From positions 468,631 to 532,630 of the forward strand of contig VWRR01000013.1 of assembly GCA_013995675.1 (NCBI GenBank): a DNA stretch of 64,000 bases. The letters run 5' to 3'. The notes beneath the pieces are model-generated. The model was not told the DNA's origin. It saw only the letters and a list, made by a program, of their open reading frames with translations, and did no database searches. The DNA comes from Cyanidiococcus yangmingshanensis (lineage: Eukaryota; Rhodophyta; Bangiophyceae; Cyanidiales; Cyanidiaceae). Of the stretch, positions 61,690 to 64,000 are shown piece by piece (positions within the stretch are counted from its first letter, which is position 1; every line of letters starts with the position of its first letter). A program made the position numbers and the translations under genes.

Positions 61690-63926
61690 AGTGTTGTTGA
61701 TACTTGAGAGACCGGACCCTGATGATCAGGTCCCACTGGCGGCAGGGATTCAGTCCCAGAACGGACTAGCACAGTTATGATCAGCTCCGCCCGTAGAGGA
61801 GAGCGCATCCGATGCTATAGCGGCCGGTCCATGGGTCTGGTCGCAGCCGCTGAGTTTGGCTGGTGTCTCTACAATCCAGAACAGTGTATATGTCGAGCAG
61901 AGTGGATGTTTTCCACTGCTGAATGGTTTCGTCGATCCATAATGTCAGGTCATTATAGGCCCATGTCTAACGTTCATGGTGCTGTCATGATTTTTCGATC
62001 GACCATAGCGACGGCCATGACCATCGATGGCATCGACTCTCAAAGGTGTGTCATCTGGACCAGGGATCCATTATGCTGGTATGGGGACTGTTGGCGTTGT
62101 CTTCATGTTTCTGATCGATTCTGGCAACGGTCACTCCCATGACTGAAATCGTCTCTTATTGGAGGGTCACCTGGATCTGGGATCGAAAAACTAGCAGGGC
62201 TTTTGTTGGCACTGGCGCTGGCGCACCTCGGTTGGAGTGCGATCCCGCGATTCTGTCGTAGAGCGCAGTGGCGCAACAAGTGCTGCCTCCGAGCGCTGTC
62301 CCGTTGATCTTGTCGCGGTGAGCTGTCCCGCCGTCGCGTTGTACCGTCAGAGGCGGCGGCGCTTCGATTGCGCGTGCGGGCGTTCGCTGGCGATCGCGTG
62401 CAGCGTCGCAGCGTCTGTCCATTTTCGGTCCGGCAAAAGCGTGCGTGCGCCTGCGCCTAGGCATTGGCGGGAAATGCGCGCCGCCCTCTGGATCTGTCGC
62501 GGCTAGTCGTGTCCAATTCTGTGCTGTCCAGTCCAGTCGTGGCCTGGCGATCGACAGCGGCGCAAGCTGCGTTCGCTATCCTCAATCGCCGACCGACCGA
62601 GCGTGTCCGAGGTGACCGATCGTGCTGTTCGCTACTCGCCAGAGGTTTCCATAACTGATATTCATTCATCACGACATTGCATAGCATGTCGTCAGTTGGA
62701 ATAATATTGAGAAAGCGCCAATACCAATCATTGGTCATTAGAACTAGACTACCATGGGTCTATTGATATGTTGAATAGTCAGTTGGTCCGATCAATCTAT
62801 ATTTGAGCAGTTAAAACAAGAGAGTAAGTCAGAGCGAGACGAAAACGTTGAAGACAAATCCGAGTCTCGAACGATTCATGCTGCTGCCGACGAGCGAACC
62901 AGCATCGTTCAGATCTGCATGGTTCTTTGGTTGTACAGCCATTCGCCAGCCCGTTATTGACTAAAACCTGAAAAGAACCCTGCGGGAGCGTCTAGGCCAG
63001 GCAGCGGCGTGGTGGAGGATCGTAACTGGGCTCCCAGCCGCAAAGTCGAGGGCTCGACCGAAGCAACCTCGATCGGAGGCAGGCCTATCCAAGATGACCA
63101 GGCGCCCATTGGGCCAGTGAAGTATATCCAAGAGATCAGGATGGACGCCGGGCCTCTCCAACGGAATCGGCGGCATCGCAGATCGGCCGAGGAGCGCCGA
63201 ATCGATGGCGGCGATGGCGGCGCCAGCATAGCATCCATGGGCAACCTAACGAGTACGGTGAGATCCGATGGTTGTGCGCGAGCAGGTGCGCTATCGAATC
63301 TGGAAACAAAAGATGTGCAACAAGTAACCCTGGGAGCGATCCAAGCCCGAGGCGTGCGCCAGCGCTGCGTCCAGTATGCATGTCCAACGACGGCGAAAGA
63401 GCACTGAGGATGTAGATCTGATCAAGAGCTCAGCAACGGGGTAATCCGAAAGGGTTCCAGAAAACGATAAGCAGGCTACTGGTGAAGATCTAGAGCGAAA
63501 TCGTATCCGAAGAAAAGAACCAGAAATAAGAAAAAAATAGATAACTAGCTGCGTCCGTAAACAAAAATTGAAGGATATCTGTGTCAAGAGAGCATACACC
63601 GAGGCGAGAGAAAACCAAAAAGGTAAACATCAAAGTAGAGAGCCAAAAATGGAGTCATAAGCATAGAGATATCGAATAGCGACAGCATCCAAAACGAAAG
63701 CTCCACGAGTCCAAAAAGTATGTCTACAAAAAGAAACCGGATAGGCGAGCATAAAAGAAACACCATCTAATGAGCAAGCACCAACCTGGTCAGAGCCAGC
63801 CAAGCAGAATGTTCGGAGAACGATCGATGATGTGCAAGTCACAAAGCGATTCAAAGTGCTGACTTGAGTCATCATTGAGACGTTTTGGATAAGAGGAAAG
63901 GGGAAAAGGATGTCCTGATGAATTTG

Positions 63927-64000
63927 AGGGGAAATGGAGTAAATGAGATGAATCAGAGGAAGGGGGGGAATGGGGTGAATGGTGAATGGGTGAAATGGGG
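63927..64000 (+). repeat. Degenerate telomere-like repeats at window end
   Basis: Units GAATGGGG, TGAATGG, TGAATGGG and TGAAATGGGG repeat to the last base, with the G-rich strand running 5' to 3' toward the edge as at a right-hand chromosome end. The published Cyanidioschyzon telomere repeat is AATGGGGGG, and these units are imperfect copies. Confidence 0.6.

Larger units (their letters stand above)
59832..64000. other. Subtelomeric gene-free region
   Basis: 4.2 kb with only short, motif-free ORFs. Composition becomes purine-rich on the plus strand beyond ~63440. It holds a perfect 7-bp hairpin and a telomere-like end (listed separately). Confidence 0.5.

Overview
The window looks like nuclear DNA of a unicellular red alga of the Cyanidiophyceae (Cyanidioschyzon merolae or a close relative). 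Genes are eukaryotic (nuclear pore protein, SRP receptor, dynamin, RNA polymerase I subunit, SUMO, ESCRT proteins, GPN GTPase), densely packed, mostly without introns and on alternating strands. Two organelle-type enzymes carry Phe-containing leader peptides of the kind seen in red algae. The last ~70 bases are degenerate repeats of an AATGGGG-like unit with the G-rich strand running to the right edge, so the right end is probably at or near a telomere. The species call is inference, since no search could be run.

Layout. 0-12 kb: partial FAD synthase, a charged membrane-anchored protein, a DUF1499 protein, a RING/coiled-coil protein resembling the meiotic SUMO ligases RNF212/Zip3, a TBC (Rab-GAP-like) protein and a VHS-GAT (TOM1-like) protein. 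13-25 kb: RNA polymerase I subunit RPA12, a PurE-PurC purine fusion, a giant Nup205/Nup192-like scaffold nucleoporin and IST1. 25-36 kb: an unrecognised broken gene, the organelle-division dynamin DNM1, an unrecognised ORF, the DRG-partner protein Tma46/ZC3H15, a DHRS12-like dehydrogenase and SRP receptor alpha. 37-50 kb: organellar methionyl-tRNA synthetase, a possible histone-fold protein, a small membrane protein, GPN3, an SGLT-type symporter, a PRA1-family protein and hypoxanthine phosphoribosyltransferase. 50-60 kb: an SF3b130/Rse1-like protein, SUMO and a secreted six-blade kelch protein ending in a Hedgehog-type Hint (Hog) domain. 60-64 kb: gene-free subtelomere.

Themes. Several genes act in membrane traffic and organelle division (VHS-GAT, IST1, TBC, PRA1, DNM1, SRP receptor). 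Two act in purine supply (PurE-PurC for de novo synthesis, HPRT for salvage). SUMO and a candidate SUMO ligase lie in the same window. This is ordinary eukaryotic neighbourhood rather than an operon.

A striking feature is that at least seven recognisable reading frames in five or more genes, plus three less certain ones, are each broken by what looks like exactly one extra base (a +1 shift), while other genes up to 4.3 kb are intact. Insertion-type assembly errors are the simplest explanation. The sequence alone cannot exclude true frameshifts or gene decay.
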